DNA of 64,000 nucleotides from Exophiala sp. HKRS030 (Eukaryota; Ascomycota; Eurotiomycetes; Chaetothyriales; Herpotrichiellaceae), in assembly GCA_023897205.1 (NCBI GenBank), contig JAHWDD010000006.1, positions 4,402,001 to 4,466,000 of the forward strand, read 5' to 3'. Positions 47,078-58,000 of the stretch are shown in pieces. A program made the translations under genes and the position numbers. The notes under the pieces were generated by a model. That model was not told where the DNA came from. It searched no databases and worked only from the letters and a program-made list of their open reading frames with translations. Position 1 is the stretch's first letter. Each line of letters begins with the position of its first letter.

Positions 47078-48814
47078 CTAGCGAAAGTGGACGGCATCGG
47101 TAGCCATCTCAGCGAGGTGTTTTGGCTGGCGGACCTGCAGCTGAGCTTTGTTCCTGGTGTTGTTGTCACCATGCGCCTTGTTGACCGCGGACACGACCGT
47201 CGGCACGGTCGAGTGGATCGGATATCTGGCCTTGCGCTCGAGTTCGTCCAGCGGCATGGTGCTGCGGATGTACTTCTCGCGGCCGTCCTCGAGGCCCTTC
47301 CAGTCCCAGCTCTCGAAGCGGCCCTTTGTCAGGGCCGACCACACGAGCCGGCGACGGCGTTGCTGCGCGAGCACGTCGGCCGTGATGGCGTCGAAATCCC
47401 ATTTCGCGCTAGCCTCGGCCTGGAAGGCGTGGAACACGGCGAGGACGTCTGGGTCGCTGCTCTGCGTGAGGTTGATGAGTTCCTTGGGTCGGTGCGCAGG
47501 TTGAATAGCTGCGGTGGGTCGATCGGGCACGTGATGTATTTCCAGTCGCCGCGGCGGATCATCATGAGGGGCGCCACGGTGCCTTCTCCCATGTATTCGG
47601 CGAAAACGGTGTCGTGGCCTCCTATGCCGTAGAGATGTGGGATGAGCGATTTGCCGTCCACTGGTAGCCCGGGATCAGTTTCGATCCGATCATGTCGACC
47701 AATGTGGGCATCAGGTCCAGGGTGGAAACGTTCTGGCTCACTCGGTGAGGGTGAATTGCTTGGGGTGGCTAATGAGCATGGGTACGCGGACCGAGTTCTC
47801 GAAGTACGACATCTTGTACCATAGGTTGCGCTCGCCGAGCATGTCGCCGTGGTCGCCTGAGAACATGACGATGGTGTTTTCGTCTAGGCCGCATTTCTTG
47901 AGCACAGACAGGAGTTCCCCGATGTTGTCGTCGATGTAGCTGACGGCGCCATAGTATGCTCTTCGGGCACGTTTGATTTGCTCGTCGGAGAACTTTTGGC
48001 CTTTGAGGTCGCAGACGTGCTGTAGTCGTTTGCTGTGTGGGTCTTGATCTTCCTCGTTGATGGTGACTTGGGGCAGCTCGATGTCCACATCCTCGTACAG
48101 GTCCCAGTACTTGTCCTCGATGGCGTAGGGGTCGTGTGGGTGGGTGAAAGAAACTGTGAGAGCAAAGGGTCGTTTGTCATCGCTCGATCTGGCATAGTCG
48201 TAGATGTACTGTTTGGATTTGTACAAGACTTCCTCGTCGTAGTCGAGTTGGTTAGTGCGCACACAGGGACCTGCTTGCACAATTGAGCTACTGTTGTGAT
48301 ACCACTCGAGTCTGCGGTCTGGGTCGTCCCAGTTGACGGCCCAACCGTAGTCGCCCGGGTAGATATCTGCAGTGAGGCGGTTTTCATAGCCATGTAGCTG
48401 ATCTCCGATAAAGTGCATTTTCCCGGCCAAGGTGGTCTCGTAACCAGCGGCTCGCAGATAATGTGCATATGTGGGCGTATCGGAGCTGATGGAAGAGGCA
48501 TTGTCATATGACCCAATCTTGGAGGGCAGCTGACCCGAGATAAGGCACATGCGTGAGGGAGCGCAAAGTGGGGAGTTGCAGTAGGCCGAGTCAAAAACCA
48601 CTGATCGCTCTGCTAACTTGTCCAGGTTGGGTGTCTTGATTTGGGACTTTGGGTTGTGCATTTTTAACAAGGGCGCGGCCAGTTGATCGGCCATGATGAA
48701 GAGAATGTTGGGCTGGGAAGGGAAGAGCGGCGTAGAGTAACCATTTCGTTGACCGTCCAAGCCGTTGGGCGGCGAGATTGGAGGTGATGCAGGGTAAGGG
48801 TCGTAAGAGCCCAT
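47078..48814 (-). CDS. Type I sulfatase, choline sulfatase-like (three frame breaks)
   Basis: The first frame (48814 to about 47749) has the sulfatase N-terminus: PNILFIMADQ with metal-binding Asp, then CAPSR (residues 84-88), where Cys is converted to formylglycine, then TLAGKMHFIG and FSGDHGDMLGE. The rest lies in two other frames: LVDMIG, then VDGKSLIPHLYG and EYMGEGTVAPLMMIRRG, then SSDPDVLAVFHAF through WSALTKGRFESWDW. Lengthening the G/C runs at 47749-47751, 47668-47670 and 47486-47488 by one base each gives a continuous 579-residue enzyme. Length and C-terminal motifs match choline-O-sulfatase, which releases sulfate from the osmolyte choline sulfate. I treat it as intact in the organism. 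There is no signal peptide, consistent with cytosolic choline sulfatase. Confidence 0.85.
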
Positions 48815-50990
48815 CTCGACAAATGTGTTGGAATGAGACGCGGTGACGGTGGATAGGATTGCGGCTAATGAAGTTAATAGCTAGATGAATCAACTCTTGA
48901 GACTGCAGAAGCACGATTCAACAGACAAAAAGGCTCATGGGATATAGAGGAAGAAGAGAGTTGGGAATAAATAATGTGGACGATGAAGAGGACGGAGCGG
49001 GCAGCAGTGGGAGCCTGGGAGTCTGGGAGGTGCATTTGCTGCGACATCGTTGCAGCCATGACCTACCGGTGCGGCAAATCCTATCGTGGACGACTCCGAT
49101 TCCGACTTCGTCTACGGAGTAGACTCGAGCGCGTTCAAGCTTGAAGACGCTCAATTTTACTCACCATAGTATAGCGTATGTGGGGCAAAGCCAGATGATG
49201 GCGGTCATGGAGGAGAGGGATGGGCATTATCGGGCAGCAAACGGTTGGTGGATGTCAGAAAAGGGCATTTTGGCAGAATCTTCCGAGGCAATGGCATGCA
49301 GGAATCAGGATGGATCTTTGGATCTCTGGAACAAGCGATCCGGGGCCAAAGGCAAGTCATTGCACGATGCACGATGCACGATGCGGAGAGAGGAAGAAGC
49401 GACGAGGAAGGGGGAAATGAAGGCGAGGTTGATCCATTATTACGTCTAGAGTTTCGTGATGATGAGATGCAGGGCCCGTGTGGTGAGATTGAAATGGTCT
49501 TGTTGGACCATCTTTAAATCACAACATATAGAGGGGTGAGCACGCCATTGCTTGCCACATGCGAAGGCGGTGAAAAGGAAAGGTGACGGGAGTAAATAAT
49601 CAGATACAGTAAATCAGTTTTGATTAAAAAAAACTGGGGCTGACATGCTCAAAGGCTCAAAGGCTCCCAAATTCCGAATCTCCGTCAGTTTCGCCCACCA
49701 ATTGAGAATTGGGTGCAATGGGTGCTGTCGTTGAGACTAACTACAATCGGGGCTGCTCATGCAGGTACCTGCGCCAAGGTGAACTTGGGGAGCCAGTCAC
49801 GAGTCACGACTGGTGGTTCAGGGGGTTAGCACCTGAGTTAGAAGCCATGGGGAGCGTTGGGAGGCAGCTGCAAGCCTGGAACCAGTTTCTTGTACCCTGT
49901 AAGTGACCTATAAATGACCTATAAGTGACCTATAAGTGACCTGTTCGTACCTAAGCTCTGCGTGGCTGTGGCACTTTGCAACCCCCAGGACCCCTCGGCA
50001 TTCCGCGGGCCTCTTACTCTGGAAGGCATCCCCGCACCTGGAACAGCTCTCAGCAGCCTCAGGAACCAATCACAATCTAGGACCAAGATGGCATCATCCC
50101 CAAGAACACTTGTTCGCCTGCCTTCTGAACCCGGAAGACGCATCTCTCCAGAGCAACTTCCGTCATCGTCGACATGGATCATCGCATGTGCCAGACTTAG
50201 GCATTCACATCCGAAAACTAAACCAGAGTTAAAATCCACCCCAGATTTCCCTCGTCCTGCAACCTGCAAGGCTGTGGTGGCAACTTGGAGACTCCAAATT
50301 CACCGTGGTTTGTTTGTATTGCACATCTCTCGTCAAAACTCATGCCACAAAGACCAGTCGCCTGCAGATAGAGAAGCTCGAAGACCTAAACCCTTGTTCG
50401 ACAGGACGCCTCATTGCATGGTTCGTTTTGGTCCATCTTTTGCCAACAATTTCCCATATATTATGCACCTATTATGTGTTGATGGCTTCGACATCACGTG
50501 AGGTATAATGGACCTTGCTAGCCATACATTGGTAACGCAGGGGAGTCTGAGAAATTAACAGGGAGTTTTGAAGGTTTTGTTGCATTGTACAGGTTGGAGT
50601 ATTCTTTAAACCTGTCAAAGACTCTTCTTCATACGCGTTCAAATGTATACAGTAATCCTGCCAGGTCGAGCCTGAGACTTCACATGAGTCTTCGAGGACT
50701 TCTAGCACAACACGTGACATTCAAGGCGTTCATGGAGACTCCAAGTCACGTGCAAGGTTCCTGCCTCCCCAACTCCAATTTATCTAGGTGCCCGCCTCCC
50801 CAATTCTAAGAAGGTCGACTTGCGCGCAGGTACCTCGCTCGGCCTGACAGTTCACTCCATGTGCGTACGGTTCCCTCTGAAGTTCTGTTCTTGATGCTCG
50901 CCCATATGTAAAAGAGAACAAGGACTTCCCCATCGTCGTCAAGACTCGTCACATACCTATCCACGCATTGCGCTTTCCAGCGCGAAAGTC
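48815..50990. other. Divergent intergenic region of 2.2 kb
   Basis: No gene is supported; a 179-codon plus frame at 49962-50501 has low-information composition. Landmarks are TACGGAGTA (49113-49121), three and a half copies of a TGCACGA heptamer (about 49361-49384), the 11-bp repeat at 49901-49942, and three CACGTG sites (50495-50500, 50711-50716 and 50747-50752) before the BTB gene. Confidence 0.5.
49901..49942. repeat. Short tandem repeat, 11-bp unit AAGTGACCTAT, 3.8 copies
   Basis: Units at 49901-49911, 49912-49922 (one change), 49923-49933 and a partial 49934-49942 lie head to tail in non-coding DNA. It is a minisatellite-like run; no function is evident. Confidence 0.85.
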
Positions 50991-51845
50991 ATGGCTGATT
51001 CCGAAGACACCTTACACATTGCCGACTCGGGCGAGCCAGATGTCTTTATGGAAGGCGGTGATGATGCCCAAGAACTCGTCGATGATGAAACACAAGGCGA
51101 TGCTGCCGTTGCTGTCGCCGAGAATGGCGAAGGCACTAGACGTCCCAACCCCCAGACAATTTTCCTCCAATATCTCCAGTCGCCCATTGTCCGCATCATC
51201 GTCGGCCCTGAAGGCGACGATACAACGCTCACCGCACACAAGGCTATCGTCGAACAATCGCCGTATCTGAAACAAGAGCTAGAGGGACAAAGCGATGATG
51301 ACCTCGTGGTCTCGCTACTTGACGAGACCTTGGACGCGGTTGGGTGCTTCCTACAATATCAGTATACCGGAGAATATTTTCCCAGACGGCTTGCAAGCAT
51401 CCCAGATGGTCTTGAGCCAGATCCATCCATTCCCGTCGTCGACGACACTGGCGACCAACTTCTCAAGCACGCGCGAGTTTATACGTTGGCCGAAAAATTG
51501 GGATTGCCTGACCTCAAGGTACTTGCACACTCCAAAATTCATCGCATCAACTCCACCGCCGTCGGAGAAATCGCATATGCTCGATTCGTATACGGCAATA
51601 CCCCAGCAGACGACTCCATTATCCGCAAACCAGTGGCCGCTTTCTGGGCTACACGCTCACACGTCCTGCGCCACGAAGCAGAGGCCGAATTCAAGGCCAT
51701 GTGTTTGGAGTTTCCTCAGTTCGGTTTCGATGTGCTCAGCCTGGTTTTGGATCAACGCGAAAAGCGGGCACGCGAGCGCGAGGAGGATGGTACGCCTGGA
51801 GGCACCAAGGGACGGAAGCGGCTGCGACCGAGTGTCAACATCTGA
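50991..51845 (+). CDS. BTB/POZ domain protein
   Basis: Single exon, 284 residues. An acidic N-terminal tail (about 1-55) precedes a BTB/POZ domain (about 60-180). SPIVRIIVGPEGDDTTLTAH and KAIVEQSPYLKQELEG carry the usual pattern of beta strands followed by H-K-x-x-x-x-x-S-x-x. Then come VGCFLQYQYTGEYFP and the helical extension LKHARVYTLAEKLGLPDL. The C-terminus is highly basic (REKRAREREED, GRKRLRPS). BTB domains mediate dimerisation or link to Cul3 ligases; small fungal BTB-only proteins of this kind have no firm role. The basic tail suggests nuclear location, an inference. Three CACGTG palindromes lie within 500 nt upstream. Confidence 0.85.
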   Translation: MADSEDTLHIADSGEPDVFMEGGDDAQELVDDETQGDAAVAVAENGEGTRRPNPQTIFLQYLQSPIVRIIVGPEGDDTTLTAHKAIVEQSPYLKQELEGQSDDDLVVSLLDETLDAVGCFLQYQYTGEYFPRRLASIPDGLEPDPSIPVVDDTGDQLLKHARVYTLAEKLGLPDLKVLAHSKIHRINSTAVGEIAYARFVYGNTPADDSIIRKPVAAFWATRSHVLRHEAEAEFKAMCLEFPQFGFDVLSLVLDQREKRAREREEDGTPGGTKGRKRLRPSVNI

Positions 51846-52887
51846 TAGAGGATCGGGCGAAGAAAGACGCGTGTTGAGACTGGCTGCACCGATCAACCTG
51901 GTCGCAATCCCATATGCTTTTGTGACGGATGGCATAAGGGCATACGACGATTTGCAAGGTTCATGTGGTTGATCTCTTCCGTCTTCCTTGTGCACCTCAA
52001 TTGTGACGGATCGTTCCAAGCCTTGACGCACCGATCGAAAGAACGGGCTTCAGCTTGGCGAGATCAGGACTTGTATCATCTGGTGAAAGAATTGTACGAT
52101 CTAATGGGTGTGAAAAGTGTACGAATGCAATTGTCCACCAGCGCTGTTTGCGGAGTTTATAGGCCACGGATGGTTAGAGCAATTGGGCTAATCTCGAGTT
52201 GATCAAGGAAGAATTGATGCTGGGTATTTCCTGTAAATCAAAAGCCTTATGCCGGGCATTTCGGCCCAACTGCGTCTTGCTTTTCGAGCAAATAATAATC
52301 CAAGGACTGGTGAAATCAGCAGGTAGGAGGTTTTAATCGCTACAAACCGAGGACCAATTATCGGAGCCCTCGTTACTTGAATAGGATCGGCACAACTAGG
52401 GGAATTCCTCGGACGCCCGCGCTTTCTGATCTCTACTGGAGGCTGGAGGAGCACGGAGTACGGAGTGTGGAATAGACGGTAGCAATAGTTCTACCGCTCT
52501 TTGACTTAAGTTGGTTGGTTCTAACTAACTCCTTCGGCACGGTGCCGAGAGCTTGTCCCCTCGTCCCCTCCTCCGCTCCTCTGAGTCTATTCCGATGATT
52601 CTCTTGCAGACCATCTACTAGGCCGACAGTCCGTTGCGGATTCATCACATTTGGTACATTAAACTCTACTCTATACTAACGAGCACTACCGCCCGTCATT
52701 GTACACCTGGATCTTTCTGCTCAACGAGGTCGCATTACGAAATTTCCTGCCGCGGCGTTACCACCTCCACCTCGGCGCAGGCAGAGCCGGGTCATGCGGT
52801 TCATGCGATCGGGTTGCACGTAGCTCTCCTTGCAGCACATAGTCTCTGTCCCCAAAGCTCCCTGGTCCATTCTTCAACCTGTCGCAA
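51846..52887. other. Promoter region of the Zn2Cys6 activator gene
   Basis: No gene is supported. A pair of overlapping CGGAGT words (near 52454-52466) resembles the recurring TACGGAGTA element but does not match it exactly. Confidence 0.45.
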
Positions 52888-54813
52888 ATGTCAGATCGCA
52901 AAGCCGAGCCTGATTATGCAGGCAATGGATCGTCTAGGAATACTGACAGCCGCACTTCGCTCTCGGCCGATCCCTCCTCTCCGACCGACTCTCGAAAGCC
53001 TACTCAATCATCACCATCTGACCTTCCCAAGAAGAAGCGAAAGGTCAATCATGGTGCGTATACTCTTCTCCGTGTCTCACGTTGTCCCTGGCTGATCTTT
53101 CCTTCGCAGCATGCGTCTATTGTAGGCGATCGGTAGGTTTACGCAGCTTTCCGTTGATGGACCATTAGAGGTGCAAAGTGCTGACAGACATGTTCTGGGA
53201 TACACAGCATATGACCTGCGATTCTGTACGACTTCCTCATCTCTCTCCAATCCTGTGCCGCGCTGTCTTGTACCTTCTCTCCTTTGACCTTTCGAGTTCT
53301 TTTGGCTGACAAGACCCTCATTTGGGGCCATGTCTCAGGACCGACCATGTAAACGATGCATCAAGAGAAATATTGGACATCTGTGTCATGATGAACCACG
53401 AGAAGGACATGGCTATCACAAAAAGTCCAAAGCCGACTCAGACGCCGCTGTCACCGAAGACTCGTCTCCTCCAACAGAGGATTACGCCACCGCAGCACCG
53501 AGTCTTGGACCCCCAGCTCTGGTGGATGATACGGGACAAGATCTATTGCACACTGACAATCTTGGTCTGAAACATTCTCCCGAAGATCCGATGGCTGTCT
53601 CGAGCGCGCCTGCACCTGTTCAGAATGCTGGCATTAACGGTAATACACAGAATCGTAAGAGTACTGTCCGTGGCTCCCCCTTGAACGATCTGACACTCAC
53701 AGAATTCGCTTACGGCGAACCATGGCGAGCCATCCAGGGCATGCACGCTTTTCATCCAACTTATATGTTCAATGCAAACGAAGTCACAGACGAATACAAT
53801 CTCCTCAACGACTTTCTCAGCACCAGTCTTTTTGAGGAGACGGGCATGTATTCCACCGAAGAGTTCCGCGGTCCTTTCAACGACCCTTCCTTCATGAACG
53901 CCGTCGCTGAATCAACGCTACCCATGCCTGGGAACGACAACCTGGGAATCCAACAGCAAAACACCAACATGCAATTAGGCCAGAACAATGCCGCTCAAGG
54001 TGCCCTGATCTCCAGGCCGTCGAGTGTCAAGCCTGTTTCGGACAAAGCACGAGAGAAGTATTACATGATGGCAGCAGATCCTACGGGAGCAGAACCTCCG
54101 GAAGAGCGCATGCAGAAGTTGCTCAAAGCGAAGTATGACGCCGGAATGTTAAGACCATTTAATTATGTTAATGGCTACGCACGGCTCAACAAGTACATGG
54201 AGAAGAACATGAAGCATTCTTCTCGCCACAAAATTCTCATGCAATTGGATCAGTTTCGGCCAAAATTCAGAGAAAGAATGCAAAGCTTGACCGACATTGA
54301 ACTTGTCCTTGTGGAGATGTGGTTCGAGAGAAGCCTCATGGAATATGACAGAATCTTTGCCAGCATGGCAATACCAGCTTGCTGTTGGAGGCGAACGGGT
54401 GAGATTTTTAGAGGTAACAAGGAAATGGCAGAGTTGATTCACGTTCCAATAGAGTCGTTGCGTGATGTGAGTTCCTTTCGCTCGTCAAAAGGTCTTCATG
54501 CTGATGTGATTCGCAGGGCAAACTAGCAATTCACGAGATTGTTGTCGAGGATCAGCTTGTTAGCTACTGGGAGAAGTTCTGTGCTATTTGCTTCGACCAA
54601 CAGCAAAAGGCTATGCTTACGAGCTGCACTTTACGCTGTCCGCTTCCGGGCTCGGAAGTGGCCGAGATTCCATGCTGTTTTTCATTCACAATTCGCAGAG
54701 ATAATCACAACATGTAAGTTGCCCATTTTCTTCCTGTTCGACTAACTTATACAAATAACAGTCCTTCTCTGATTGTTGGGAACTTTCTCCCCATAAATCC
54801 AACAAAGGCATGA
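52888..54813 (+). CDS. acuM: Zn2Cys6-PAS transcription activator of the AcuK/AcuM/Ert1 gluconeogenesis family
   Basis: Six exons: 52888-53053, 53110-53132, 53208-53225, 53339-54466, 54517-54713 and 54762-54813, giving 527 residues. A classical nuclear signal (PKKKRKV) directly precedes the zinc cluster with C-x2-C-x6-C-x5-C-x2-C-x8-C spacing (CVYCRRS, HMTCDS, DRPCKRC, GHLC). The cluster is spread over four exons, one of them only 18 nt. The middle is disordered; the C-terminal third carries the PAS-like domain of this family (EYDRIFASMAIPACCWRRTG, ELIHVPIESLRDGK). It ends with SLIVGNFLPI. AcuK and AcuM activate gluconeogenic genes on acetate or other non-sugar carbon and, in Aspergillus fumigatus, also affect iron uptake. 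The AcuM branch is my best guess; the wider family is firmer. Confidence 0.88.
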
Positions 54814-55081
54814 GACGATGAGATGGCAATAGCTGTCAACACCATCCTACAATATGGCTGCAGATACCTATCTATGTAAATATAAAGTGTGGAACAACCT
54901 GATGCATGACGTTCTGTGGCCCTTCCCTTTCTTAATTGCAGGTCGTTCGCTCCTTCCTTGAGTTCTCCGCAGGCTTTAGTCTCTTTCTCAGACTGGCAAG
55001 TCTCAATGCTGTTTGACTCGATCAGCTTTTTTCCCTCTTTGCCACCGACATCCACCGTTTGACCAGTGCAGCAGCTCCAAA

Positions 55082-58000
55082 ATGTCGTCTCAAGAATCAA
55101 CAAACAAGATACAATCGATACTTGGTACTGTCCAGAGCGCTGCATATCTTTCTTCACTGACTGGAAATAGACTATAGTAATCATCTCCTGGCGCAGCTGA
55201 TCAGCAGATCATCTACCTACGCACAATCCATTCTCGATATCCCTCCTTACATTGGAGCGCTTCCTCTTCCCCGCAAAGTTCTTTCTCCGACCCAACGCCT
55301 AGCTTTCGACAAAATCGGTGTATCTTTATGGAATGCATGCTGCCGTTTTCCGAGGAATGAGGATGGAGAGCATGAATTCGTGAATTTGAGCAAGAGTACA
55401 CGAAGTCATGCTATCCTTGGGTTGTACTAATATAATACCCAGCCCGAGTTCTGGCTTATCTGCTGCTTGAGAGCGCAGCAAGTCTCAGGATGAAAGGCAT
55501 GATAACAGCGCTTCAAGCACAACTGGGGAACGCATTCTGACCGTGGCCAGGTCAAGAGAGAACGTTCAAAATTGCTATGAAAGCAGCAAAGGACTGCCTC
55601 GGTTGGTCTCGCTCACTCTGAGCAGCACGAAACCTCTGACACTTCCTCAGCTGCAGGTCTGCACGACCTCGGTTCTAAGATTGAAGAACTGCTTGCTACG
55701 AAGAACAGATACCTGATACGACTTGATCACCCTAACGGCGATCGCTCAGCTAGTACCCAAGATACCCTCCACGTACAGTTTTTATTGCTTCGCGTTGCTT
55801 TGGTAGCTTGACAAAGACGTCAAGGGATCAGCATGTACTGACTATTGCTAGGCATGGAAGAGAAACCGTTTGGACCTTGCCAGCCATTTTGTTACCACGA
55901 TAGAAAGAATCAATGCCCCCTCGAAAGTCGTCAGATTGAGTGGATGGTTGATATGTGCTTTCAGATCGGCGCTCAACAGCTGGAGCAGGATAACCTCGCT
56001 GCAGCTCGAGAATGGTTAAAGAGAGGCTGCAGTGTGTGTGATGCTTCTCAGGCTGCTGACATGGCGGTGGATCTCGGAGATATCAGGCTGAATTTGAAAC
56101 ACACTTATGGTTCGCAAACATCTAGGCATCGCCGTCCAGGCTGGTTCTAAATCCAAGGCATAGTAAGGACTTTACTCAAGAGCGACGATGTGGAGAACAA
56201 AAACAGCGAGATTTCTATGACTCTTCAGTCCTTGCAGGATGTAGGGGGCGACTTTACTTGACGGGTCAGACACTGACATAATCAAACAGGAGTACGGATA
56301 CAAACTCTCCGTCATGCTCCTTCGCCTGGAGACATTCGCCTGTGACCCGGTGCTCAACTTAGATGCATATTATGCGGGTATACAGTTCTTTCCGATCGAT
56401 CTCCCGCGCTAATCAAGACAGAGCTGATGAAAATTGTTACCTCTGTCCATCTGATCGAATCAAACCACAGGCTGTAGGTGTTTATTCCGATATGGCATAT
56501 ATACTGAGAGGTCGCAGCATTCTGTCGCATGTCCATCAGCTCAGTTCCTCCAGGTGAGTATTTCTGTGGAACTACTCATGCGTGTCTGATGATTGAAGCG
56601 TTTCGTATGCGGTGCGAGTTTTAAAGGAGTACATCACGCTCCGGCTATCACAGGCGGAAGAGGACAGCTGGATTGGAAGTGCGATCATCACGTTGGTATG
56701 GATGTTTGTGAATGATGAATCGGAGCTACCTTCTTTGGATCCTCAAGAACTATCGTCTGCCTTACAGGACATTCAGATCGCCTGGAAGGGAACATTGCAA
56801 CCTGAAGCCACTGAGAGTGCATTAATAGTGAATTCCTCGCCCAACCTGCGCCGGTGCCACTAATGAACAGAACAGGTAATTTGGAGAAAGATAGAACGGA
56901 CCTACGACGAGAGCAGCATAATCACTACTGTCAATTGGTGTCAAGTGGCTCTACAGCAGATTTTCTCCAATGCAGCAGGGGGGAATATTGGAAAGATTGA
57001 AAGGTATTCATCAGGCAACCATACCGCTTGGCTTGCCAAAGGTTGAATTTCTTATAGGAGAATGATCAGGTGTTTCCTGGATCTTTCGGACTTTGAGGCT
57101 GCTTCCGAAGTTTTTGAGAAGATGGCAGACAGTCATAAGGGCAATCATTTGAGTTGTTTTCTGTCGTACACTCTCGCGCTACGACGCAAAGATGAAGATG
57201 CAGGTAAATCATTCTAAAATGCTGAATGGTAGGGTCTGACATGCATCCAGTACGGAGTGCTTTCGCTTCCGTCGCTGCGGCTCATAATAATCGCAACCGA
57301 TTATTGTTGGCAACAATTCCAGAGACAATGCAGCACGGCAGTAAAAATCAGCGAATACAAGTACTGCAGCGAACCCTGGAAAAATATCAGGACGGTCTTC
57401 CACCGGAGGTCAACACATCCGCCCTCCTCCGTTGTACAGCCTGTCTACTCCTTTCAGTGCTGCAGGAGAACGATATAAATCAAGAAGAAAATCTATCGAG
57501 ACTATGCGCAGTCATCAGGACAGTGGCATTGGGCACGAACGGAGCTGCTATGATCTACACGGTCCATGACCGCAGGTGGTTCAAGAAGATCACATACAAC
57601 TTCGCCCTGAGCTACGTCTCCAAGTCATTCCACAGATACTTGATCGACCTCTTATACTGGGCTTGCCAGGTGAGTTTCTTGCCGTCAGGATCCATCAAAC
57701 CTGATCCTAACGAGAAAATCTGGTTCTTTCAGATTCAGTATGGTGAGACCACCGATCCCTCGGCCCAGGTCGAGAACCTTTTCCACGATTTCAATGCAGT
57801 CTACGTCCAGGCAGTCTTTTGCATGGCCCTCGCAAAGTCATTCACGCTATCTTGGACCATTGAAGATATTCCCAGGACATTGTATTCAAGCAAAGTGGTT
57901 CCAGAAACTACGGAACTGCAGCGAGTTTTATATCAGAATGTGATCACCCAATTTTCCCGTCTTCGAATCCAGGAAAAGACCATGGCTGATCTGATGATTC

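Noticed and set aside
47078..48814. Sulfatase as a pseudogene
   Set aside because: All three breaks are single-base G/C-run losses of the same kind as in five other genes; motifs are otherwise intact.
49962..50501. 179-codon plus-strand frame upstream of the BTB gene
   Set aside because: Composition is low in information, the frame is shadowed by another one, and it contains promoter-like elements.
56379..56386. 8-nt GT..AG segment as an intron in the Spo22-like gene
   Set aside because: Far below the minimum intron length; lengthening the GGG at 56376-56378 explains the frame change.
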